Shown: piece by piece, positions 1-5,309 of the stretch
How the letters are laid out: each line of letters starts with the position of its first letter
Position numbering within the stretch: position 1 is the first letter of the stretch
Source: Bacilli bacterium
GTDB lineage: Bacteria > Bacillota_I > Bacilli_A > RF39 > UBA660
Direction of reading: 5' to 3'
Assembly: GCA_022793145.1 (NCBI GenBank)
Contig: JAAWCI010000010.1
Span: forward strand, 1-5,431
Length of the DNA stretch: 5,431 nt
Notes under the pieces: model-generated
What the model was told of the DNA's origin: nothing
Seen by the model: only the letters and a program-made list of their open reading frames with translations
Databases searched by the model: none
Translations under genes and position numbers: made by a program

Positions 1-137
1 AATGGCAATTTGGAGATGGAAAAAGTTTTCAGATAATGGCATTATTTCACTCATTTTAGTAAAAATAGAAAAAATTATAAGAATCAAGATAAAAAAAGTA
101 GCATATTCTTTTTGAATATACCACTTTGTCAACAGTC
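1..137. other. left-edge sequence, no assignable gene
   Basis: No gene can be named here. All three forward frames are open at the left edge for a short way: one stops at 34-36 (ending ...LEMEKVFR), one at 57-59 and one at 113-115. Any of them could be the tail of a rightward gene cut off by the window, but none gives a recognisable motif. On the reverse strand an ATG at 54-52 opens 18 codons to the edge without a Shine-Dalgarno sequence. A perfect TTGACA lies on the reverse strand at 132-127, but a matching -10 at 16-18 bp is poor. I treat the stretch as unassigned. Confidence 0.3.
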
Positions 138-163
138 TGAACTATACTTATAAGTATAGTTCA
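138..163. terminator. perfect 26-bp palindrome, possible bidirectional terminator
   Basis: Positions 138-150 are the exact reverse complement of 151-163, giving 13 bp arms with no mismatch (outer bases TGAACTATAC, inner bases CTTATAAG). In RNA it would fold as a stem of about 11 bp with a four-base loop. It lies 4 bp beyond the stop codon of the leftward Xre gene, where a terminator is expected. However, the bases after it on the reverse strand are not T-rich (GACTGTTGACAAAG). On the forward strand it is followed by the more T-rich TGTTTTATTTAT, so it may rather end a rightward gene from beyond the left edge, or serve both directions. A DNA-level protein-binding palindrome is the alternative. 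Confidence 0.45.
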
Positions 164-167
164 TGTT

Positions 168-413
168 TTATTTATCTTCATCTTCAAGAGGTTCAAATAA
201 TATTCTAAAATCTATTTCTAAAGCATTCGCAATCTTCTGTACAGTATCAAGAGAAAACTGTTTGTTGCTACCACTTTTTGTTTCTATTTTTTTTAAATAA
301 TCATATCCAACATTACTTTTTAATGCTAGTTTTACTTGTGTCCAACCTTTTAATTTTCGTTGCTTCTTTATATTTCTAGAGACTAAATAGTATATATTCT
401 CCTCATTTTTCAT
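168..413 (-). CDS. Xre-family HTH transcriptional regulator, 81 aa
   Basis: A small cytoplasmic DNA-binding protein, essentially a single Cro/C1-type helix-turn-helix domain. The fold covers about residues 10-73: a first helix NIKKQRKLKGW, the HTH helix TQVKLALKSN (25-34), the likely recognition helix GYDYLKKIE (36-44), then the typical SLDTVQKIANALEIDFRILF ending, followed by an acidic tail. The ATG at 413-411 is preceded by an AAGGGG ribosome binding site (complement of 423-428) at 9 bp spacing, so the start is firm. There is no sensor, peptidase or dimerisation domain. The gene is divergent from the three-gene operon beginning at 583 and is the nearest candidate for its regulator; direct repeats between the two are plausible operators. 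Family assignment is secure. The regulatory target and any autoregulation are inferred from position only. Confidence 0.9.
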   Translation of the reverse strand: MKNEENIYYLVSRNIKKQRKLKGWTQVKLALKSNVGYDYLKKIETKSGSNKQFSLDTVQKIANALEIDFRILFEPLEDEDK

Positions 414-462
414 AATAGATTACCCCTTTTTTATTCTTTTTTTTAAAGAAAACCTTTATATT

Positions 463-468
463 ATTATA
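463..468 (-). promoter_or_regulatory. possible -10 box for the Xre gene
   Basis: The reverse strand reads TATAAT here, 50 bp upstream of the Xre start codon. The region 17 bp further upstream is only a T-run on that strand (A-run at 486-491), so there is no convincing -35 box. This AT-rich stretch offers other weak -10 matches, so the exact promoter is uncertain. Confidence 0.3.
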
Positions 469-493
469 ATTTTCTCAAAAAAGTAAAAAAAAT

Positions 494-523
494 ACTTTAC
501 GATATGGGGCACTTTGTGATATG
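494..523. repeat. paired 13-bp direct repeats, candidate operator
   Basis: ACTTTACGATATG (494-506) and ACTTTGTGATATG (511-523) match at 11 of 13 positions, and both differences are transitions. The repeat period is 17 bp. The pair spans the -35 to -10 region of the rightward promoter, so a protein bound to it would block the operon. Such an arrangement is what an Xre-type repressor encoded next door would need. The link to that protein is inference; the repeat itself is directly visible. Confidence 0.5.
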
Positions 524-525
524 AT
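496..525 (+). promoter_or_regulatory. promoter of the small-ORF/MoxR/vWA operon
   Basis: An extended -10 element, TGATATGAT (517-525, -10 box TATGAT at 520-525), is preceded at 18 bp by a partial -35 box TTTACG (496-501). Transcription would start near 532, leaving a leader of about 50 nt before the TTG start at 583. It is the best forward promoter in the divergent intergenic region and overlaps the direct repeats at 494-523. Confidence 0.55.
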
Positions 526-567
526 AGTCACCGACTTGAAAAATTATATTTGGCTTGATAGTTAAAA

Positions 568-573
568 AGGGGG
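568..573 (+). promoter_or_regulatory. AGGGGG ribosome binding site deciding the TTG start
   Basis: A strong Shine-Dalgarno sequence lies 9 bp before the TTG at 583. An in-frame stop (TAG, 559-561) lies upstream with no ATG between, so the TTG start is required for an initiation site with a ribosome binding site. The 13 bases from 568 (AGGGGGAATTTTA) recur exactly at 887-899 before the next gene. Confidence 0.7.
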
Positions 574-582
574 AATTTTATA

Positions 583-900
583 TTGAGTTACAAGGAATTT
601 ATTAAGCTATGCTTCTATAATATTAGAAATAGTATTACTGTATCTAATGCAAAGAAGGTTTTGCCAATAAAAGTGCAAGAGGTAGAAATCCTTTATGTAG
701 ATGAAATGAAATTGCTGATTCAAAGTATGAATCATAGAGATATTATTTTTTCAGAAAATGGTTATTTTAGGTGTGATGAAATAATAAAGTCAATTGTAAA
801 AGCATATGGGATACAATATGAAAATAATACATTAAGGAATTTACTTATTCTACAAAAAAAGTTGTTTAAGGAGATTGGAATTAGCGAGGGGGAATTTTAA
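583..900 (+). CDS. hypothetical protein, 105 aa, first gene of the MoxR/vWA operon
   Basis: I do not recognise this protein. It is a short, probably soluble cytoplasmic protein with no signal peptide or membrane segment. Its start is helical (SYKEFIKLCFYNIRN), followed by a likely beta hairpin (VQEVEILYVDEMKLLIQSM, about 31-49), a segment DIIFSENGYFRCDEIIKSIVKAYGI and a helical end (NLLILQKKLFKEIGI). It begins with TTG behind a strong AGGGGG site. The stop codon at 898-900 is followed directly by the ATG of the ATPase gene, and the ribosome binding site of the ATPase gene lies within its last codons, so the two are probably translationally coupled. This implies a role with the MoxR/vWA pair, perhaps as adaptor or third subunit. 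That role is inferred from context only. Translation as a real gene is well supported by spacing and ribosome binding site. Confidence 0.75.
   Translation: MSYKEFIKLCFYNIRNSITVSNAKKVLPIKVQEVEILYVDEMKLLIQSMNHRDIIFSENGYFRCDEIIKSIVKAYGIQYENNTLRNLLILQKKLFKEIGISEGEF
887..892 (+). promoter_or_regulatory. AGGGGG ribosome binding site of the ATPase gene
   Basis: This Shine-Dalgarno sequence lies inside the last codons of the small first gene, 8 bp before the ATG at 901. It confirms that start and puts initiation under possible coupling with the upstream stop. It is part of a 13-base stretch identical to 568-580. Confidence 0.7.
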
Positions 901-2376
901 ATGGAACAACAAATCAGAAATAGTTTAAAGCAAAAAATAAATCAAGATGATTTTGCAAAATTTCAAAGTGATTTTGAAAAAAATGGTTATTTTTTTAATG
1001 ACATGGAAGCGTTAATCGCAGCCTATTTAGCCAGTCGATTTTATGAATTGCCAAGAAAAGGTTTATCAGGTCTTCTTTTAATTGGAGAACCAGGAGTAGG
1101 AAAGACTCATTTTGCAGAATCTTTGGCAAAGGTAGATGATGCCGAGTTTTTAGAATACCAATGTGTTGCTTCTACAACGGATGAACAGTTATATGCGACC
1201 ATAAATACAGTTGGTTTAGTAAAGAAAACCAATCCTATCTCAGATGGGATTTTAGTTCGAGCAATTAATAATGCAAATGCAGGGAAAAAAACAGTTCTGT
1301 TAGTGGATGAAATTGATAAAGGAAATGAAAATATTGATCCATATTTCTTAACATTCTTTCAAAAAGGTGCAATTTGGACACCTGATCATGGGGAAGTTGC
1401 AATTAAAGATGAATGTCGTGATCATTTAATTGTAGTAGTTTGTAAAAATAAATGGCGTGAATTGGATGGTTCTCTACTACGTAGATTGCGTAGAATTGAT
1501 TTGCAATTGCCAAATGTAGAGAGTATGGGCAGAATTATAGCTTTTCATGATAATGGATTTAATTCTAACATGAGAAGTATTGCTTTAAAACTTTATGGAG
1601 AAATGTTAGAAGCAGAAAAAGGGACATTTACACGTATTACTTCAGCGCAAGAAATTATAAATGCGCTTAATGATGATATTATGATTGAATTAATTGGTGG
1701 AAATGCACATGATCGTATTATGAATTTGATTTCATGGTTTGCCAATAATCCAAGAGATCGACAAGCAATTAAAAGCATTTTTGCAGATAGAGATAAATTC
1801 TCTTATGATGTTGATAAAACAAAAGGGTCTGCAACACTTTCAAATTTACCATTTTTTAATTTTGATGAAACTGAAATTAATCAGTTTATTAGAAAAACTA
1901 AAGATTTGAAAGTAAATTTGCAAGAAATTGTTACTAATGCATTGAGAAGAAAAGGAATTTCAGTATATAACGACCCTGAATTTATGGGATATATCAATAT
2001 AGATTCTGATGGTGATATGAATTTTGGAGTGAAAGAAGGAGTAAATGAATTATTGAGATTATTGTCTGAAGAATTAAATGATGATAAAACAATTTCAGAA
2101 GAAAATATTCATGTACTTGTTGATAGTGGTGATTTTATAGCAGCAATTCAATTGTATAATAATTATTTGTTATTTGTACCTGGAGATACTAGATATATTA
2201 GTGCGAAAAAATTATTGCAAGCATTTGCTTCTCTATATTCTATATCAAGAGGAGATAAAGCGGCTAAGTTAGTAACGACAGAGTTAGAGGATGATAAACA
2301 GGGGGAAATGAAAGCTGATATTATAACATATGGTACTGCGTATTCTTTAACAAAAGGAACTTATAAAAAGTATTAA
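901..2376 (+). CDS. MoxR-like AAA+ ATPase, 491 aa
   Basis: A cytoplasmic AAA+ ATPase of the MoxR type, expected to form an ATP-driven ring that remodels a partner protein. Residues about 20-280 form the ATPase: Walker A GEPGVGKT (62-69), Walker B VLLVDEID (132-139), a MoxR-like FLTFFQKGAIW stretch (149-159), a sensor-1 Asn in VVVCKNK (N183) and an arginine-finger region LLRRLRRIDLQLP (192-204). All ATP-binding and hydrolysis residues are present, so it should be active. The usual sensor-2 S-P-R position appears as S-A-Q (248-250), which is a tentative reading. The C-terminal part (about 300-491) is long for a MoxR protein and I do not recognise a domain in it; it is mostly helical and acidic. 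The gene directly abuts the small upstream gene and is followed 25 bp later by the vWA-like gene. That order matches known ATPase/vWA pairs such as RavA-ViaA and CbbQ-CbbO. AAA+ assignment is secure; the client is unknown. Confidence 0.9.
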   Translation: MEQQIRNSLKQKINQDDFAKFQSDFEKNGYFFNDMEALIAAYLASRFYELPRKGLSGLLLIGEPGVGKTHFAESLAKVDDAEFLEYQCVASTTDEQLYATINTVGLVKKTNPISDGILVRAINNANAGKKTVLLVDEIDKGNENIDPYFLTFFQKGAIWTPDHGEVAIKDECRDHLIVVVCKNKWRELDGSLLRRLRRIDLQLPNVESMGRIIAFHDNGFNSNMRSIALKLYGEMLEAEKGTFTRITSAQEIINALNDDIMIELIGGNAHDRIMNLISWFANNPRDRQAIKSIFADRDKFSYDVDKTKGSATLSNLPFFNFDETEINQFIRKTKDLKVNLQEIVTNALRRKGISVYNDPEFMGYINIDSDGDMNFGVKEGVNELLRLLSEELNDDKTISEENIHVLVDSGDFIAAIQLYNNYLLFVPGDTRYISAKKLLQAFASLYSISRGDKAAKLVTTELEDDKQGEMKADIITYGTAYSLTKGTYKKY

Positions 2377-2388
2377 ATGTTTATTGTT

Positions 2389-2394
2389 AAGGAG
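2389..2394 (+). promoter_or_regulatory. AAGGAG ribosome binding site fixing the ATG at 2402
   Basis: AAGGAG lies 7 bp before the ATG at 2402. An in-frame TTG at 2384 would extend the protein by six residues, but it lies upstream of and overlaps the ribosome binding site and has none of its own. The ATG at 2402 is therefore the start. Confidence 0.85.
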
Positions 2395-2401
2395 ACAGGA
2401 A

Positions 2402-3886
2402 ATGGAGAATAGATCAAATAAAGAAGTTCAAATAATTGATGAAAGTTATGTTAAAGGAAATGATTTTGAGCAATTACAAACATCAGAAAAATTCCAGGAA
2501 ACAGACCATAATTCTGGAGAACAAAATCAGTTTAATCAACTAAAAAATGCAATTCATAATTTTTTTGAAACTTTAAAAAGACAAATTTTTGGTAATAAAA
2601 AGGACTCTTTTCCCAATTTCGAGTTTAAGGAACAAGAAGATTCTAAACAATCATCATTTTCAAATTTTAAAAATTCTGTAGATCAAGAATTATCAGAAAT
2701 GATAGATGAATTATTGAAAAATGGACAATCACAAAGTGAAATATCACATCCAAAGATAGATGGGTATCAACAAGTGCAACAGTCTTTAGTTCCTAAACAG
2801 GATAATTTATCTATAAAAGAAGTAGATGAGAATTATGAGAAAGGTGATCATGAGCAATCTAGTCAAGAAGTAGAAGATGTTAACTCAGAGGAACAGCAGA
2901 GTCAACCACAACAGTCTGGAAATAATCAATTAGAAAATGAAAATATAAAAAAATCTTTGGAAACACTTGCCTCAAGTAAAGATACTGGTCAAGAGGATGA
3001 ACCAGGTGGTTCACAAGATGAAAGAGGGGAACCCAACTTCGATGAACAAATCCCAATAATTGCTACTTTTTCAGATTCTGATGATTTGACAAAATTAAAT
3101 GTTAATTGGATAAGTGAAAATAGAAGAGTTGAGCAGAGTGAAAATGTAGAGACTTTTGAAACAGTGAGTGTAGAAGATGAATTATTAAAGAAATTTTTAA
3201 AGTATTTAATTAAGACCAATTATTATGTTAAAACATATGGGTTAGATAGAAAAAATAAAAGACAAATTGCAAAGCATGTTTTACTTGATTTAGAACATAA
3301 AATTTTAACAGATACATATTCAAATGAAACACAGCCATTATCTTTTTATATTGATATGAAAGGACAATGTGATTTATTAAGAGAGTATAATGATTTTTTC
3401 CGAAAACTATTAAGTGAGAAAGATGTGACCATTTATTTTGGATATGATGGACATGTTACTAAATCATTGAAGGTAAAAAAAGCTGGTGCGAATTTGGATT
3501 TTGATAGATGCGATCTATGTCATTATTTTCAAAATTCTTATGCACTTCCAAATGATATCGATCAAAATGGATATTTTGAAAGCAAAATTTTTGAAGAGCC
3601 TATATCTCTTGATGCATTTCTATTAAGACATCATATGTCAAGGCTTATTGTATTTTCAGATTATGATGCTGCATTAGCAGTTATAAAAAGTTCATTTCTG
3701 TCAAAAATTTATTGGTTTTGTACAAATAAGAATGGAGGAGATATTTCTGATTCAAGATATCGCTTGCAAGATTTCAGAGGAGAATTTATAATTGCTGATG
3801 ATATTTCTAAAGTAATGGAATATTTTGATTATTTTGGAGATCCAATTTATGAAAGCAAACAACGTAATTTGCAATTAAAAAGATAA
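2402..3886 (+). CDS. vWA-like protein with long disordered acidic N-terminal arm, 494 aa
   Basis: Probable partner of the upstream MoxR ATPase. Residues 1 to about 255 are acidic, rich in Gln, Ser, Glu and Asn, low in hydrophobics and likely disordered, with short helical stretches (44-62, 90-107). A motif occurs twice: IDESYVKGNDFEQ (12-24) and VDENYEKGDHEQ (141-152). From about 256 the protein becomes globular. PLSFYIDMKGQ (312-322) looks like strand 1 of a von Willebrand A domain, RLIVFSDYDAA (414-424) like the later SD-G type strand, and SKIYWFC...SRYRLQDFRGEF (434-462) like the CoxE-type ending. The metal site is degenerate: DMKGQ replaces the classical DxSxS, so both serines are lost (K320, Q322). 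C370 and C373 form a CxxC whose role is unclear. There is no signal peptide or membrane segment. The gene ends 15 bp before a strong terminator. The vWA call rests on pattern and gene order, not on a search, so it is moderate; the operon link is strong. Confidence 0.7.
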   Translation: MENRSNKEVQIIDESYVKGNDFEQLQTSEKFQETDHNSGEQNQFNQLKNAIHNFFETLKRQIFGNKKDSFPNFEFKEQEDSKQSSFSNFKNSVDQELSEMIDELLKNGQSQSEISHPKIDGYQQVQQSLVPKQDNLSIKEVDENYEKGDHEQSSQEVEDVNSEEQQSQPQQSGNNQLENENIKKSLETLASSKDTGQEDEPGGSQDERGEPNFDEQIPIIATFSDSDDLTKLNVNWISENRRVEQSENVETFETVSVEDELLKKFLKYLIKTNYYVKTYGLDRKNKRQIAKHVLLDLEHKILTDTYSNETQPLSFYIDMKGQCDLLREYNDFFRKLLSEKDVTIYFGYDGHVTKSLKVKKAGANLDFDRCDLCHYFQNSYALPNDIDQNGYFESKIFEEPISLDAFLLRHHMSRLIVFSDYDAALAVIKSSFLSKIYWFCTNKNGGDISDSRYRLQDFRGEFIIADDISKVMEYFDYFGDPIYESKQRNLQLKR

Positions 3887-3901
3887 AAATATATATGTTA
3901 G

Positions 3902-3928
3902 AAAGAACAAATTCATTGTTCTTTTTTT
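3902..3928 (+). terminator. rho-independent terminator of the three-gene operon
   Basis: AAAGAACAA (3902-3910), loop ATTCA, and TTGTTCTTT (3916-3924) form a perfect 9-bp stem followed by further T to 3928. It lies 15 bp after the stop codon of the vWA-like gene. Its T-tract overlaps the -35 box of the next promoter. Confidence 0.9.
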
Positions 3929-3955
3929 GGCGAATTTTATTTTATTTCATATAAT
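3927..3955 (+). promoter_or_regulatory. promoter of the FkbM methyltransferase gene
   Basis: TTGGCG (3927-3932) and a perfect TATAAT (3950-3955) are separated by exactly 17 bp. Transcription would begin near 3962, only about 15 nt before the ATG at 3977 and just ahead of the GGAG ribosome binding site at 3965-3968. The -35 box begins in the T-tract of the preceding terminator, so the two units are packed back to back yet separately transcribed. Confidence 0.65.
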
Positions 3956-3976
3956 ATTTTGATTGGAGTTTGATTT

Positions 3977-4915
3977 ATGAATAAAATAGATAGAGAGTTT
4001 TATCATTTAATTGATGTTTTAAAACATTCAACAAGAGAACAATTGTTATTTCAAATGAAAGAAAATTTTAAATTAGTTCCAGAGGAAACACAAAGATCAA
4101 TTGAAGATTATTTTCAAGATTTTGATTATTGGGGAAAGTTAGACATAAAAAATAATGAGTTTGAAGAATTGGAAAATAAAGCGGATTCTTTTTTATATCA
4201 TTTAGACGATTATATATGGCTTTATGAAAGATTAAAAGATTATCGATCAAAAAAGCTTTTGTTAGCTATTATTCGTAATTGGTATCAATATGATTTTCGT
4301 ATATTAGACGAAACAATAGAAAAATTGTATCCTGATTATTTTGATTTAGATGTTGTAAAATGCGATAAAAATGAAGTTATCGTTGATTTGGGAGCATATA
4401 TTGGTGATACTATTTTATCTTATTTGGATATGTATGGAAATGATTGTTATAAAAAGATATATTGTTATGAAATTACAGATGATGTATTTCGATTTTTAAA
4501 GTCGAACTTGGAGAAATATTCAAATATAGAATGTTTTAAGAAAGCAGTAGGTGATAGAAATGAAACCTTATTTATTAATGAAAGTAATGTGGATGCATCG
4601 GCAAATACATTAAGTGATAAGGGAAACAATGAAATTCAGACTGTGACGATAGATGAAGATATTAAAGAACCGATTACACTGATTAAGATGGATATAGAAG
4701 GATTTGAACAAAAAGCATTGTTAGGTTGTGAAAGGCATATTAAAGAAGAACAACCAAAATTATTAATTTCAGTTTATCATAATCATGAAGATATTTGGAA
4801 GATTCCTAGAATGATAGACGAAATGAATCCAAATTATGATTTTTATTTAAGAAATCATGGGGGACCTATTTTTCCAACTGAGATTACATTATTGGCTATT
4901 CCAAAGGAGAAATAA
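3977..4915 (+). CDS. FkbM-family SAM-dependent methyltransferase, 312 aa
   Basis: A Rossmann-fold methyltransferase of the FkbM type, which usually O-methylates sugars or other hydroxyl groups in polysaccharide, glycoprotein or secondary-metabolite pathways. Visible signatures are motif I EVIVDLGAYIGDT (133-145), the acidic residue after strand 2 in IYCYEITDD (E165), KAVGDRNETLFI (189-200), the family hallmark LIKMDIEGFEQKALLGC (235-251), and the closing pattern PKLLISVYHNHEDIWKIP (260-277). Residues 1 to about 125 are a helical, charged extension that I do not recognise and that may bind substrate or a partner. The ATG has GGAG at 3965-3968 with 8-bp spacing. The gene has its own promoter and terminator and so is not part of the MoxR/vWA operon. 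The substrate cannot be read from the sequence, and no glycosyltransferase is next to it in this window. Family call is firm. Confidence 0.9.
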   Translation: MNKIDREFYHLIDVLKHSTREQLLFQMKENFKLVPEETQRSIEDYFQDFDYWGKLDIKNNEFEELENKADSFLYHLDDYIWLYERLKDYRSKKLLLAIIRNWYQYDFRILDETIEKLYPDYFDLDVVKCDKNEVIVDLGAYIGDTILSYLDMYGNDCYKKIYCYEITDDVFRFLKSNLEKYSNIECFKKAVGDRNETLFINESNVDASANTLSDKGNNEIQTVTIDEDIKEPITLIKMDIEGFEQKALLGCERHIKEEQPKLLISVYHNHEDIWKIPRMIDEMNPNYDFYLRNHGGPIFPTEITLLAIPKEK

Positions 4916-4928
4916 ACTTCTATTAAAT

Positions 4929-4966
4929 AAAAAAAGAAAGTTTACAGGATGAATTTTCTTTTTTTT
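4929..4966 (+). terminator. terminator after the methyltransferase gene
   Basis: AAAAAAAGAAAGTTT (4929-4943) pairs with GAATTTTCTTTTTTT (4951-4965) around the loop ACAGGAT. The stem is almost entirely A-T with G-T wobbles, and the T-run forms the right arm. It begins 13 bp after the stop codon. It is weak in stability but typical of AT-rich genomes. Confidence 0.65.
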
Positions 4967-5274
4967 GAATTATTTTAAATTTAAAATATTTTTTATTTGT
5001 AATTGTTTATATTATTTTTAGAAAAGTAATATAACTAGTAGCAAAGGTTAACGACTTTTATTTTGGAAATGAAAAAATACTATATTTTTAAAATGTATAC
5101 CTGTTAAAAGATTCGAGGCGAAAATTTATAAGTCAAAGCAAATACTTCTATATTTTTTGATGATCGAATCATCTATATCTATTGTAATATAATATATTTC
5201 TTTTTTCAAAAATTTAATAATAAATGAATATATGTATCAAAACGGTTACAAAATAAAGATAGAAAAAAAGAGTT
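4967..5274. other. AT-rich intergenic region before the prepilin gene, no gene seen
   Basis: Nothing codes convincingly here. A perfect all-A/T palindrome (4971-4988) followed by a T-rich run could be a second weak terminator or chance. Very short ORFs exist, for example a 12-codon one from 5069 (MKKYYIFKMYTC) and a 10-codon one from 5224, but neither has a suitably spaced ribosome binding site. Only the inverted repeats between 5110 and 5173 stand out. The region may simply be the upstream control region of the prepilin gene. Confidence 0.5.
5110..5173. repeat. overlapping inverted repeats upstream of the prepilin gene
   Basis: GATTCGA (5110-5116) and TCGAATC (5164-5170) are perfect complementary arms 47 bp apart. 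The right arm also takes part in a tighter hairpin, GATGAT (5159-5164), CGA, ATCATC (5168-5173). The two pairings share bases and exclude each other. If the region is transcribed this could be a switch; as DNA it could be paired protein-binding sites. No function is shown. Confidence 0.3.
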
Positions 5275-5283
5275 TGTTATAAT
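5275..5283 (+). promoter_or_regulatory. extended -10 promoter of the prepilin-type gene
   Basis: TGTTATAAT is an extended -10 element with a perfect TATAAT (5278-5283). No good -35 box is found at 16-18 bp, as is common for extended -10 promoters. Transcription would start near 5290, just before the AGAGAGG ribosome binding site (5294-5300). This rules out the ATG at 5282 as a start. Confidence 0.55.
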
Positions 5284-5309
5284 GAAAAAGAATAGAGAGG
5301 TAATGGAAA

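Noticed and set aside
104..132. Perfect TTGACA on the reverse strand at 132-127 as a leftward promoter
   Set aside because: No acceptable -10 box is found at 16-18 bp and no leftward gene with a ribosome binding site follows within the window.
1593..1778. Reverse-strand open frame of 61 codons within the ATPase gene
   Set aside because: It lies wholly inside a well-supported coding gene, has no recognisable product and looks like a shadow of it. The same applies to reverse frames at 2989-3219 and 4068-4250.
2384..2401. Upstream TTG start for the vWA-like gene adding six residues
   Set aside because: The codons overlap the AAGGAG ribosome binding site of the ATG at 2402, and no ribosome binding site precedes the TTG.
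3509..3523. CDLCH in the vWA-like protein resembles the CxxCH haem c motif
   Set aside because: The protein has no signal peptide or membrane segment and haem c attachment occurs outside the cytoplasm. A single CxxCH in a cytosolic, Cys-poor protein is better read as chance or a thiol pair.
4971..4988. All-A/T 18-bp perfect palindrome after the methyltransferase gene
   Set aside because: With only A and T in a very AT-rich spacer, palindromes of this kind arise easily. It could help termination but does not stand out as a separate element.
5055..5258. CTTTTATTTTGG near 5055 and an imperfect complement around 5249-5258, as possible ends of an invertible segment
   Set aside because: The match is about 10 bases of A/T-rich sequence, too little to separate from chance, and no recombinase gene is present in the window.
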